64,000 bases of DNA from positions 248,001 to 312,000 of the forward strand of contig NZ_KB899277.1 in assembly GCF_000378145.1 (NCBI RefSeq). Reading direction: 5' to 3'. A program made the translations under genes and the position numbers. Source of the DNA: Saccharibacillus kuerlensis DSM 22868 (GTDB lineage: Bacteria; Bacillota; Bacilli; Paenibacillales; Paenibacillaceae). Below, piece by piece: positions 48,759 through 55,922 of the stretch; the first letter of the stretch is position 1; each line of letters opens with the position of its first letter. The notes below the pieces were generated by a model. The model saw only the letters and a list, made by a program, of their open reading frames with translations. It did no database searches and was not told the origin of the DNA.

Positions 48759-50375
48759 ATGACACGGTCCATTACCATTTTCGATACGACATTAAGAGAC
48801 GGAACACAGGGGGAAGGCATCAGCCTGTCGGCCGACGACAAGCTGAAGATTGCCGTCAAGCTGGACGAGCTCGGCGTACATTATATCGAAGGGGGCAATC
48901 CGGGCAGCAACGGCAAAGACGTCGAATTTTTCCGTCGAGTTCAGGAGCTGGATCTCAAAGCCAAGATTACGGCCTTCGGCAGCACTCGGCGCAAAGGCGC
49001 TTCCGCCGAAGACGATGAGAATCTGCAGCGAATCGCGGACTCCGGTGCGCAGGCGGCAACACTTGTCGGCAAGTCGTGGGACTTCCACGTGTATACGGCT
49101 CTACAAACGACTCTTGAAGAGAATCTGGCGATGATCGGAGATTCGATTCGCTTTCTGAAGCAACGCGGGTTGGAAGTCATCTTTGATGCGGAGCACTTTT
49201 TCGACGGTTACAAGCACAATCCCGAATACGCCAAATTGGTGCTGCTTACCGCTTCGGAATCGGGCGCGGATTGGCTCGTTCTGTGCGACACCAACGGAGG
49301 GACAATGCCTAACGAAATCGGAGATACGGTATCTGCGCTGGTTGAAGAAATGCCGGCGGCACGCTTCGGTATTCATACGCACAATGACTGCGAGCTGGCG
49401 GTGGCCAATTCGCTCAGTGCGGTATCGGCGGGCGCTCTGCAGGTGCAGGGCACAATCAACGGATACGGCGAACGCTGCGGTAATGCCAATCTGTGTTCGG
49501 TTCTTCCAAATCTCCAGCTTAAGATGGGCCTTCACTGTCTGCCGGAAGAAAAGCTGGCACTGCTCGCCCAGACGGCTCGTTATGTAAGCGAAATCGCCAA
49601 TGTGCATATGCCGGCCGGTCAGTCCTATGTCGGCAGCGCAGCCTTCGCTCACAAGGGAGGCATTCATGTCTCAGCCATTCTGCGCGATTCCCGCACCTAT
49701 GAGCATATCGCTCCGGAACTTGTCGGCAATAAACAGCGGGTGCTCGTCTCCGAATTGGCTGGTCAGAGCAATCTGGTGTCCAAAGCGCAGGAACTCGGCA
49801 TCGAACTGGATCCAAAAAGCCCGCAGGCATCCGAAACGATTGGGCGAATCAAGGATCTGGAACACCGCGGCTATCAATTCGAAGGGGCCGACGCTTCGCT
49901 TGAACTCCTTCTTCGCGAAGCAAGCGGTGAAGTACAGGAATTATTTACTTTTGAATCGTTCAAAATGCTGGTGGAGAAGTCTGCCGGAAAACCGGTTATC
50001 TCCGAAGCTTTTGTCAAACTGCGAATTGGCGGCGAAAGCCTCTATACGGCCGGTGAAGGCAACGGTCCGGTCAATGCGCTCGACAATGCGCTGCGCAAAG
50101 CGCTTCTGCAGCATTATCCACAGCTTACCGATATGCATCTGAGCGATTACAAAGTGCGCGTATTGGATGACAAAGAAGCGACCGCCTCCAAGGTCCGTGT
50201 GCTGATTGAATCTCGTGATGCCAAAAGTGCTTGGAGCACGGTCGGTGTATCCGGCAACGTAATCGAAGCGAGTTGGGAAGCGCTTGTCGACAGTATGCGT
50301 TATGCTCTGCTCGGCCAGGAACCAGTTAAAGCCGTCGCTCTCATGGAACCGCGTCAAGGTCTGCTCAATCATTAA
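48759..50375 (+). CDS. cimA: (R)-citramalate synthase
   Basis: A 538-residue enzyme that condenses pyruvate and acetyl-CoA to citramalate, the first step of the threonine-independent route to isoleucine. The N-terminal TIM barrel begins IFDTTLRDGTQGEGISLSADDK (metal and pyruvate site), with LEVIFDAEHFFDGYKHNPEYA and FGIHTHNDCELAVANSL, and the metal-binding INGYGERCGNANL. The second half holds the linker, the accessory domain and a LeuA_dimer-type regulatory domain (YKVRVLDDKEATASKVRVLIE). The GEGIS in place of DGLQ-type text marks the CimA/LeuA-2 branch. It stands alone here; leuBCD are not in view. Confidence 0.93.
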   Translation: MTRSITIFDTTLRDGTQGEGISLSADDKLKIAVKLDELGVHYIEGGNPGSNGKDVEFFRRVQELDLKAKITAFGSTRRKGASAEDDENLQRIADSGAQAATLVGKSWDFHVYTALQTTLEENLAMIGDSIRFLKQRGLEVIFDAEHFFDGYKHNPEYAKLVLLTASESGADWLVLCDTNGGTMPNEIGDTVSALVEEMPAARFGIHTHNDCELAVANSLSAVSAGALQVQGTINGYGERCGNANLCSVLPNLQLKMGLHCLPEEKLALLAQTARYVSEIANVHMPAGQSYVGSAAFAHKGGIHVSAILRDSRTYEHIAPELVGNKQRVLVSELAGQSNLVSKAQELGIELDPKSPQASETIGRIKDLEHRGYQFEGADASLELLLREASGEVQELFTFESFKMLVEKSAGKPVISEAFVKLRIGGESLYTAGEGNGPVNALDNALRKALLQHYPQLTDMHLSDYKVRVLDDKEATASKVRVLIESRDAKSAWSTVGVSGNVIEASWEALVDSMRYALLGQEPVKAVALMEPRQGLLNH

Positions 50376-50439
50376 CCGGTAAATAAACAGCCCGTAAACA
50401 AAATATCTTCTCAAAAATCTTAGTAAAAAGTTCTCAAAC

Positions 50440-50472
50440 AAAAAAAGCGGCTTCCCGCTACAGCGGAAAGCC
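50440..50472 (-). terminator. Strong minus-strand terminator
   Basis: GGCTTCCCGCT (50449-50459) pairs with AGCGGAAAGCC (50462-50472) with one mismatch, then a T7 run on the minus strand. The nearest minus-strand gene ends 366 bp away. Confidence 0.8.
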
Positions 50473-50491
50473 CAGTTTGAGAGGGGTAAAC

Positions 50492-50635
50492 ATGGGTTGC
50501 AGACTTTGGGGGAACGACATGCCGCTTTTTCAAAAAGTACCGGTCCCTGCCTGGAATTCGGTTCTTCGCTCGGCATTCGCTCCATTCAGAGTCTGCGAGA
50601 TCGAACAAGGTCTTACAATCGGTTCCCAATCGTAA
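50492..50635 (+). CDS. Possible 47-residue protein
   Basis: An open frame beginning MGCRLWGNDMPLFQK and ending EQGLTIGSQS, with AGAGGGG five to six bases before the ATG. It overlaps hairpin arms and an opposite open frame, so it may be chance. Not a recognised family. Confidence 0.25.
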   Translation: MGCRLWGNDMPLFQKVPVPAWNSVLRSAFAPFRVCEIEQGLTIGSQS

Positions 50636-50751
50636 AACATTTCACTCGGAAACCGAATAGTTGCAGCGGGCGGCATGCGTACCGGCATAGAACAGCGGTA
50701 CGCACCGTAGCGCCAAACCCGCCGCACTGCTGCTCTTCAGCGATGCAGCCT

Positions 50752-50814
50752 GCCGGGAATCGATTATGTAACGGAGCTTAAAGCTCCGCAGCATGATTCG
50801 ATTCCCGGCTTTTT
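50752..50814 (+). terminator. Plus-strand terminator
   Basis: GCCGGGAATCGA (50752-50763) pairs perfectly with TCGATTCCCGGC (50798-50809), an inner CGGAGCTT/AAGCTCCG hairpin, and a T5 run. The only plus-strand gene upstream is cimA, 376 bp away. Confidence 0.8.
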
Positions 50815-50837
50815 GTCTGTCTTCGTTTCAATTCCGG

Positions 50838-51575
50838 TTATGTGCTGCCAAGATGAGCATACAAGTCTCCCAGCGTAGAAATCTCATTCTCCCGAACCCG
50901 ATTCATGTAACCGGCCCATAGCTTTGCGGTCATCAGCGAGTCTTCCAACGCATGGTGACGTCCTACAATTTGAATGCCTTCTTCCTGCAGCAGTTCGTCC
51001 AATCCATAACCCTGCCTAGAGGGATGAAGCAGCTTGGCAATCATCATCGTATCGATCACACGATGCGTAAGACGTACTTTTGATGTTCTCCAGAGCGCCG
51101 TATTAAGAAAAGCTTTGTCATGCGCACTGGCGTGAGCAACCAGCACCGAATGGCCGATAAAAGCCATAAAGTCATGCAGCGCTTCGATCAGCGGCGGCGC
51201 ATCCGCTACCATGGCCGGTGTGATGCCCGTCAAGTCCGTGATATGCGAAGGAATATCGATGCGCGGATTGACAAGCGTATAGAACGTTTCGTCTTCCAGT
51301 ACCTGTTCTCCCTTCATTTTAACCGCTCCGAACGACAAAATTTCATCGCCTTTCTGACAGTTAAAACCTGTTGTTTCCAGATCGAATACCACGGTTTCCA
51401 GCTCATTCAACGGAGTAATGAGCGCTTCCGGTCTACGCTGCTCGCGGCTGAGCGAGCGGATGAATGCCATCTGATGGGCGCTTGGTCCGCCGAATACCGA
51501 AGCTACTGCGGAAGGCACTCCTCCGCTGCGCAGCATATTCCAGAATCCGCTTCTCGACCCAGCTGGCTCTTTCAT
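50838..51575 (-). CDS. DEDDh 3'-5' exonuclease, DnaQ-like
   Basis: A 245-residue nuclease like the exonuclease domain of PolC. After a 55-residue helical lead the fold begins TVVFDLETTGF (catalytic Asp and Glu, about residues 62-69), LVAHASAHDKAFLN carries the second Asp near 147, and GRHHALEDSLMTAKLW has the His/Asp pair near 210. It degrades single-strand DNA or RNA ends. Its ATG overlaps the stop of the DUF294 nucleotidyltransferase gene (ATGA), and the two are fused or paired in many bacteria, which supports a shared role in nucleotide or DNA-end handling. Confidence 0.88.
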   Translation of the reverse strand: MKEPAGSRSGFWNMLRSGGVPSAVASVFGGPSAHQMAFIRSLSREQRRPEALITPLNELETVVFDLETTGFNCQKGDEILSFGAVKMKGEQVLEDETFYTLVNPRIDIPSHITDLTGITPAMVADAPPLIEALHDFMAFIGHSVLVAHASAHDKAFLNTALWRTSKVRLTHRVIDTMMIAKLLHPSRQGYGLDELLQEEGIQIVGRHHALEDSLMTAKLWAGYMNRVRENEISTLGDLYAHLGST

Positions 51576-52660
51576 GCTCGTCTCCTTTCCGCGAATCTGA
51601 GCTGACGCTGAAGCACACGATGCAGTTTGCGCACCAGAATCAGGCTCTCGCGCAGTTCATAGAACTGCTCCTTTTTCTTTAGCTCTTCATTCGGCAGATA
51701 ACCGGCACTTTGCAGCAGGCCTCCTCGATCGGATACCGCCGTCATGTTTCGCAGCCGAAGCGCCGTCAGAAAGGCTTCATAGGTCGGTTCCAGCAGCGGC
51801 AGCGAACCTGCCTCGAATTGGATCAGCCGCTGCAGTCTGCGCAGCGTCGACGACTCTTCCACATCATGCTGAAGCGCCATAAAACGGACTGCGTTAACCA
51901 GAGGAATATACATTCCGTACTTTACATCAAAGTCTCCGGCGTGGTCCCCAAAACGTTCGGTCACTACCTGCCCAAGCACATTCAGCGTCTTCTTATGGCG
52001 GACCGTATTGCGAAGAATAGCGGCATGCAGTTCTGCATTGCCGCGCAGTCCCCCGTAGAAGTTTCGTTTCCATTCTTGTGCAAGATCTTCGTTCCCTGCG
52101 ATCAGACGCAGATCCGAAGCAATAATCAAATATCTTACCGGTTCCCAACTGAGATCACTCTGCCACGATTTAAGCTGCAATGCCCAGTCAGAAGAAGTCT
52201 GACGCCATCTCGGTTCCGAACACATGACTTTCCCTTCGCACTTCTCATACCCGGCCGTCTGCAGAATATCGGTCAATCGACGGCCAAATTCAGCAAAATA
52301 GACTTCTTTGTCTTCATGTTTCTCATCCGACAAAATCAGTCCGTTATCCTGATCGCTCCAGAGTGTCTGCTCACGCCGTCCGGCACTGCCGAATACGACG
52401 AAAGCGTAAGAGACGGGAGGCGGACCGAAGCCCGCCTCCCCCATCTCACGCTCGCACAATTCGACCGCACTTTTCATCAATAAGTCATGCATACTATTAA
52501 TCGCTTCGTTCAAGTCGGCAGCTTTCCGTCCGACAGCCGCTTTCAGCAATTCTCGCTGCATGACGATCCGCTTTTCTCGGAGCGCTTCGGGGGAACGGAT
52601 CTGCGATAAATTTTCGCGGAATGCGAGTAATTGGTCCGTATACGAATTTGTCGGTTTCAC
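51572..52660 (-). CDS. DUF294 nucleotidyltransferase-like protein
   Basis: A 362-residue soluble protein. The nucleotidyltransferase motif is FVVFGSAGRREQTLWSDQDNGLIL near residue 85-108 (the GS..R and DQDN elements of PII-uridylyltransferase-like DUF294), and the rest is a helical DUF294_C domain (RNTVRHKKTLNVLGQVVTERFGDHAGDFDVKYGMYIPLVNAVRF). In proteobacteria this pair follows CBS domains; those are absent here. The gene lies between amtB and an exonuclease and might sense nitrogen or modify a partner, but no target is known. GTG 52660 follows AGGGGGG; the longer frame to 52756 lacks a ribosome site. Confidence 0.82.
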   Translation of the reverse strand: MKPTNSYTDQLLAFRENLSQIRSPEALREKRIVMQRELLKAAVGRKAADLNEAINSMHDLLMKSAVELCEREMGEAGFGPPPVSYAFVVFGSAGRREQTLWSDQDNGLILSDEKHEDKEVYFAEFGRRLTDILQTAGYEKCEGKVMCSEPRWRQTSSDWALQLKSWQSDLSWEPVRYLIIASDLRLIAGNEDLAQEWKRNFYGGLRGNAELHAAILRNTVRHKKTLNVLGQVVTERFGDHAGDFDVKYGMYIPLVNAVRFMALQHDVEESSTLRRLQRLIQFEAGSLPLLEPTYEAFLTALRLRNMTAVSDRGGLLQSAGYLPNEELKKKEQFYELRESLILVRKLHRVLQRQLRFAERRRA

Positions 52661-52777
52661 CCGATCCCCCCTTTTTCCCTTCACGGCCTGCATGGCCACG
52701 GAACATCGTACCTGCGGCCCGACCATTTTCTGTTTCCAGATTATTCGGACTGACAAACATTTTGAATAGCGAATCGA

Positions 52778-54205
52778 TTATGCGTTGACTGAAGTACGTT
52801 TTCCGCCCGATTCGGGATTGGTTGGACCATGAAACGTCGTGTCGCCCGCCATTTTCATTTGCTCCGGATAGCCGTAGCTGCCGTGCTCACTGATATCCAG
52901 ACCCATCATTTCTTCTTCCTCAGTTACACGGATGCCCATCGTAACTTTCATGACGTAGAAAATGATGAACGTTACGACCGCAACGAATGCCAGTGTACCG
53001 ATTACACCCAGCGCCTGAACGCCCAACTGGTGCAGCCCGCCACCGTAGAACAATCCTGCTTGGCCAAGACCTGCGTCCACAGACAGGGAAGGCAGTGCGA
53101 AGAATCCTGTGCAGAGCGCACCCCAGATACCTGCAACGCCGTGTACGGAAAATGCGAAGACCGGATCATCCACACCAGCTCTTTCAAACCATTGCGCTGT
53201 GAAGAAAGTCAATACGCCGGCCACCAGACCGATAACGACTGCTGCCCACGGAGCAACGAATGCACACGAACCTGTAATGGCAACAAGCGCTGCCAGCACG
53301 CCGTTCAGCATGCTTGGAATATCAGCTTTGCCGAAGACCATCCAAGAGATCAGAAGCGCCGCTACACCGCCAGCCGCAGCTGCAATGTTCGTTGTCAGGG
53401 CAACGTAAGCGAAGAATCCGTCCTCAACCGTCAAGGCGCTGCCCGGGTTGAAGCCGAACCAACCTACCCACAAGATAATAACGCCGAGTACCGATAGAAC
53501 CTGGTTATGTCCAAGAATACTGTTTGGTTTTCCGTCTTTATTGTATTTACCCAGACGAGGTTTGAGCATAATTGTGGCGACCAGAGCCGCTGTTGCCCCG
53601 GTTAAGTGAACGACCGTCGAACCTGCGAAATCCTGCATCCCCAACTCACCGAGCCAGCCGCCGCCCCATACCCAGTGTGCAATAACCGGATAAATGACGA
53701 TTGTGAACAGCGCACCGAATACGATGTATACACTCAGTTTTGCGCGTTCCGCTAGTCCTCCGCCGGCAATCGCAAGGGACACGCCTGCAAAGGCAAGGTG
53801 GAACAGGAACATCAGCGAAACCGGAAGGCCGAAGCCGTTGACGGAATTGAAGGAAGCGGCTGCTTCGTCTCCTCCGAAGAAAAATCCTTCGTAACCGAAG
53901 AAGCCGTTGCCGTTACCGAAACCAAAGCCAAAGCCAAGTGCCCAGAAAGCAATGCTGGCTACACCGAACGACAGAATGGTCTTGCCTGCTACGTGACCAG
54001 CATTCTTCATTCGAACAGACCCGGCCTCCAGCAGTGCAAACCCAGCCTGCATCAAAATAACAAGTACAGCCGCAATAAATACGAAAGCCATATTGATGCC
54101 ATTAGTTAATGTCTCTGTACTTGCAGCCTCCGCCGCATATGTACTTACCGGAAATGCCGACACTGCTGTTAAGGCTCCAACTGCTGCACACCACTTCTTT
54201 TTCAA
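52778..54205 (-). CDS. amtB: Ammonium transporter
   Basis: A 475-residue Amt/Rh channel. A signal peptide (MKKKWCAAVGALTAVSAFPVSTYA) is followed by eleven transmembrane helices. Pore landmarks: NAGHVAGKTILSFG, FHLAFAGVSLAIAGGGLAERAKLS, the GSTVVHLTGATAALVATI region with the twin-His partner, GWFGFNPGSAL, and WAAVVIGLVAGVLTFF with HGVAGIWGALCTGFFA (second histidine) near residue 345. It imports ammonium at low external levels. There is no glnK/glnB gene attached. TTG at 54205 is the likely start, eight bases after AGAGGGTG; a GTG at 54214 lies inside that site. A GlnR/TnrA box and promoter precede it. Confidence 0.93.
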   Translation of the reverse strand: MKKKWCAAVGALTAVSAFPVSTYAAEAASTETLTNGINMAFVFIAAVLVILMQAGFALLEAGSVRMKNAGHVAGKTILSFGVASIAFWALGFGFGFGNGNGFFGYEGFFFGGDEAAASFNSVNGFGLPVSLMFLFHLAFAGVSLAIAGGGLAERAKLSVYIVFGALFTIVIYPVIAHWVWGGGWLGELGMQDFAGSTVVHLTGATAALVATIMLKPRLGKYNKDGKPNSILGHNQVLSVLGVIILWVGWFGFNPGSALTVEDGFFAYVALTTNIAAAAGGVAALLISWMVFGKADIPSMLNGVLAALVAITGSCAFVAPWAAVVIGLVAGVLTFFTAQWFERAGVDDPVFAFSVHGVAGIWGALCTGFFALPSLSVDAGLGQAGLFYGGGLHQLGVQALGVIGTLAFVAVVTFIIFYVMKVTMGIRVTEEEEMMGLDISEHGSYGYPEQMKMAGDTTFHGPTNPESGGKRTSVNA

Positions 54206-54224
54206 ATTCCCCACACCCTCTTCA

Positions 54225-54241
54225 TGTAATTTTATCTAACA
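54225..54241 (-). promoter_or_regulatory. GlnR/TnrA operator of amtB
   Basis: TGTAA-TTTTATC-TAACA is an exact match to the GlnR/TnrA consensus TGTNA-N7-TNACA. It lies 15-31 bp downstream of the predicted amtB start of transcription. Confidence 0.85.
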
Positions 54242-54262
54242 CTATGTGAAACTCTTGGTGTC

Positions 54263-54291
54263 ATTATAAACTGTGGCAAGAAAGCTGACAA
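54263..54291 (-). promoter_or_regulatory. amtB promoter
   Basis: Minus strand TTGTCA (54286-54291), 17-bp spacer, TATAAT (54263-54268). Confidence 0.8.
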
Positions 54292-54418
54292 GTGCATTTT
54301 TGTAAAAAAACAAATTTATTTTACACCTTTTTTATTCACCTATTCGGCTCTGCATCAGAGAATAATACTTGACCCGTAAAAACATCTCTAAAGATAACCT
54401 GAAGATAAACCGTGACGT

Positions 54419-54447
54419 TTGACTGTATGCTTTAAATTGGATATAAT
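54419..54447 (+). promoter_or_regulatory. MerR-gene promoter
   Basis: TTGACT (54419-54424), 17-bp spacer, TATAAT (54442-54447). Confidence 0.8.
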
Positions 54448-54517
54448 TGAATTTGTCAATACCAACTTTTTACACCAGCTTACTTTTGTTATTTCTTATA
54501 GAAAGGGTGAGACAGCG

Positions 54518-54958
54518 ATGGGGGATACGAAGTTGTTCCGGATCGGTGAACTGGCCAAAGCTGCAGGTACCAGTGAGCGAACCATCGACTATTACACCAA
54601 ACTGGGGCTAATTCGGCCGCAGGATCGTTCGATGACCAATTACCGGTTATACGGACCTGAAACTTTGCTCCGTCTGAAACGTATTCATGAATTGAAGAAC
54701 GAAAAGTTTACCTTGGAAGAAATCCGGGAGCGGCTCGACAAATGGAGCGAAGCAACTGGAGACGAACGCGTTTCAGAAAAGCTCACAGCGCTGGAAACTC
54801 ATCTGGCTCAAGTTGAGAAAGAGTTAAAGGAGCTTCAGCCTCTGCTGCAGGATCTTGATCCGGCACAGGCGAAAAAAACGTTCTCGCAGCTCGTCCCTCA
54901 AGGCATTGCCTGCATGGAAGCCATAAAGCTGCTGCTCGGACAGAATCCTATGATGTAA
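54518..54958 (+). CDS. MerR-family transcriptional regulator
   Basis: A 146-residue regulator. The N-terminal winged HTH is LFRIGELAKAAGTSERTIDYYTKLGLIRPQDRSMTNYRLYGPETLLRLKRIHELKNEKFTLEEIRERL (about residues 5-72), then a long coiled coil (LETHLAQVEKELKELQPLLQDLD) for dimerisation and a short helical end. No cysteine cluster for metal sensing is visible, so the effector is probably organic or absent. The ATG follows GGGTGAG by seven bases. It is divergent from amtB and 30 bp upstream of yugP, so it may be in the yugP transcript. Confidence 0.87.
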   Translation: MGDTKLFRIGELAKAAGTSERTIDYYTKLGLIRPQDRSMTNYRLYGPETLLRLKRIHELKNEKFTLEEIRERLDKWSEATGDERVSEKLTALETHLAQVEKELKELQPLLQDLDPAQAKKTFSQLVPQGIACMEAIKLLLGQNPMM

Positions 54959-54988
54959 GGTTTTCACTACAAATGGAGGGAAACGAAT

Positions 54989-55669
54989 ATGAGTTTTAAC
55001 GTATTAATGTATATCCTGATCATTCCAGCTTTTATTTTGACGATCTGGGCACAGTTTCGTGTTAAAGGCACTTACAACAAATGGCGCGAAGTTCAGGTAA
55101 ACAGCGGTATTACGGGTTACCAAGCCGCTCGTCATATGCTTGATACGCACGGACTGCATGACGTTCAAATCATTTCGGTACCGGGTATGCTGTCTGACCA
55201 TTACAACCCGATTAATCGTACGGTGGCTCTTTCGGAAGACGTTTATTATGGTAACAGCATCTCCTCCGTCTCGGTCGCCTGCCACGAAATCGGGCACGCC
55301 ATCCAGCACAAGGAAGCTTATCCGATGCTGTCGCTGCGTCACAGAATTTTCCCGGTCGTTAATTTTGCATCCGGTGTCGCTCCGTTTCTCATTCTCGGCG
55401 GCTTCCTCTTCAGCGCAACAGGCCTGATCGGTGTAGGTATCCTATTCTTCGCCGTTACCGTACTGTTCCAGTTGATCACACTGCCAGTTGAGTTCAATGC
55501 CAGCAACCGGGCTCGCGACATCATGGTGTCCGAAGGTTATGTAACGAATGAAGAAGAGCGCGGAGTCGGCAAAGTGCTGAACGCAGCTGCACTTACTTAT
55601 GTAGCCGCTGCCCTTGTCTCACTGCTTGAATTGATTCGTCTGATCGGAATCTTCAACAGCCGTGACTAA
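54989..55669 (+). CDS. yugP: Membrane zinc metallopeptidase, YugP family
   Basis: A 226-residue membrane protein with an N-terminal helix, the zinc motif ACHEIGHAIQHKEAY (HExxH form HEIGH, near residue 96-100) and three more transmembrane helices (VVNFASGVAPFLILGGFLF, LIGVGILFFAVTVLFQLITLPVEFNASNRARD, AAALTYVAAALVSLLELIRLI). The ExxxN/EFNAS segment supplies the third zinc ligand. YugP-type proteins are conserved in Bacillales with unknown substrates; the layout recalls intramembrane-adjacent housekeeping proteases. GGAGG precedes the ATG by nine bases. Confidence 0.9.
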   Translation: MSFNVLMYILIIPAFILTIWAQFRVKGTYNKWREVQVNSGITGYQAARHMLDTHGLHDVQIISVPGMLSDHYNPINRTVALSEDVYYGNSISSVSVACHEIGHAIQHKEAYPMLSLRHRIFPVVNFASGVAPFLILGGFLFSATGLIGVGILFFAVTVLFQLITLPVEFNASNRARDIMVSEGYVTNEEERGVGKVLNAAALTYVAAALVSLLELIRLIGIFNSRD

Positions 55670-55718
55670 ATCGAAAATCGGTGTGAGGTTCGATCCAATT
55701 CGCAGGCATATGTTTCTC

Positions 55719-55753
55719 AAAACCGGCATGGGCTTAGCCCGTGCCGGTTTTTT
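55719..55753 (+). terminator. Terminator
   Basis: AAAACCGGCATGGGC (55719-55733) pairs with GCCCGTGCCGGTTTT (one wobble pair), then T3. Ends the MerR/yugP transcript. Confidence 0.85.
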
Positions 55754-55922
55754 AGTGCATTCAGACACTTGTCCGTACCCCTGAGTCTTCAGCCCTAAAA
55801 ATTGTCGTGTGCACAAGAAATATTGGCTAACTCGCCTACTTTTATGGTACTATACATCTACTTCCTACTTACTTCAAAAAGCTGAAGCTGATCGAAGTTT
55901 TCATACATAAAGGAGAAAGTTT

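Larger units (their letters stand above)
50376..50837. other. Structured stretch without a clear gene
   Basis: 462 bp between convergent cimA and the exonuclease gene. It holds a minus-strand terminator (50440-50472), a plus-strand terminator (50752-50814), a GCGTACCG/CGGTACGC stem (50677-50703) and a CGGTTCCC/GGAAACCG pair (about 50620-50657). AAAAAGCGGC at 50443 can also pair with GCCGCTTTTT at 50521-50530, giving a plus-strand end for cimA. No tmRNA, RNase P, SRP or riboswitch signature was found. It may encode a small RNA on either strand. Confidence 0.5.

Noticed and set aside
50376-50837. tmRNA, RNase P RNA or SRP RNA in the structured gap
   Set aside because: None of the invariant cores of these RNAs is present; a TTCGATTCC run resembling a T-arm is part of the terminator stem.
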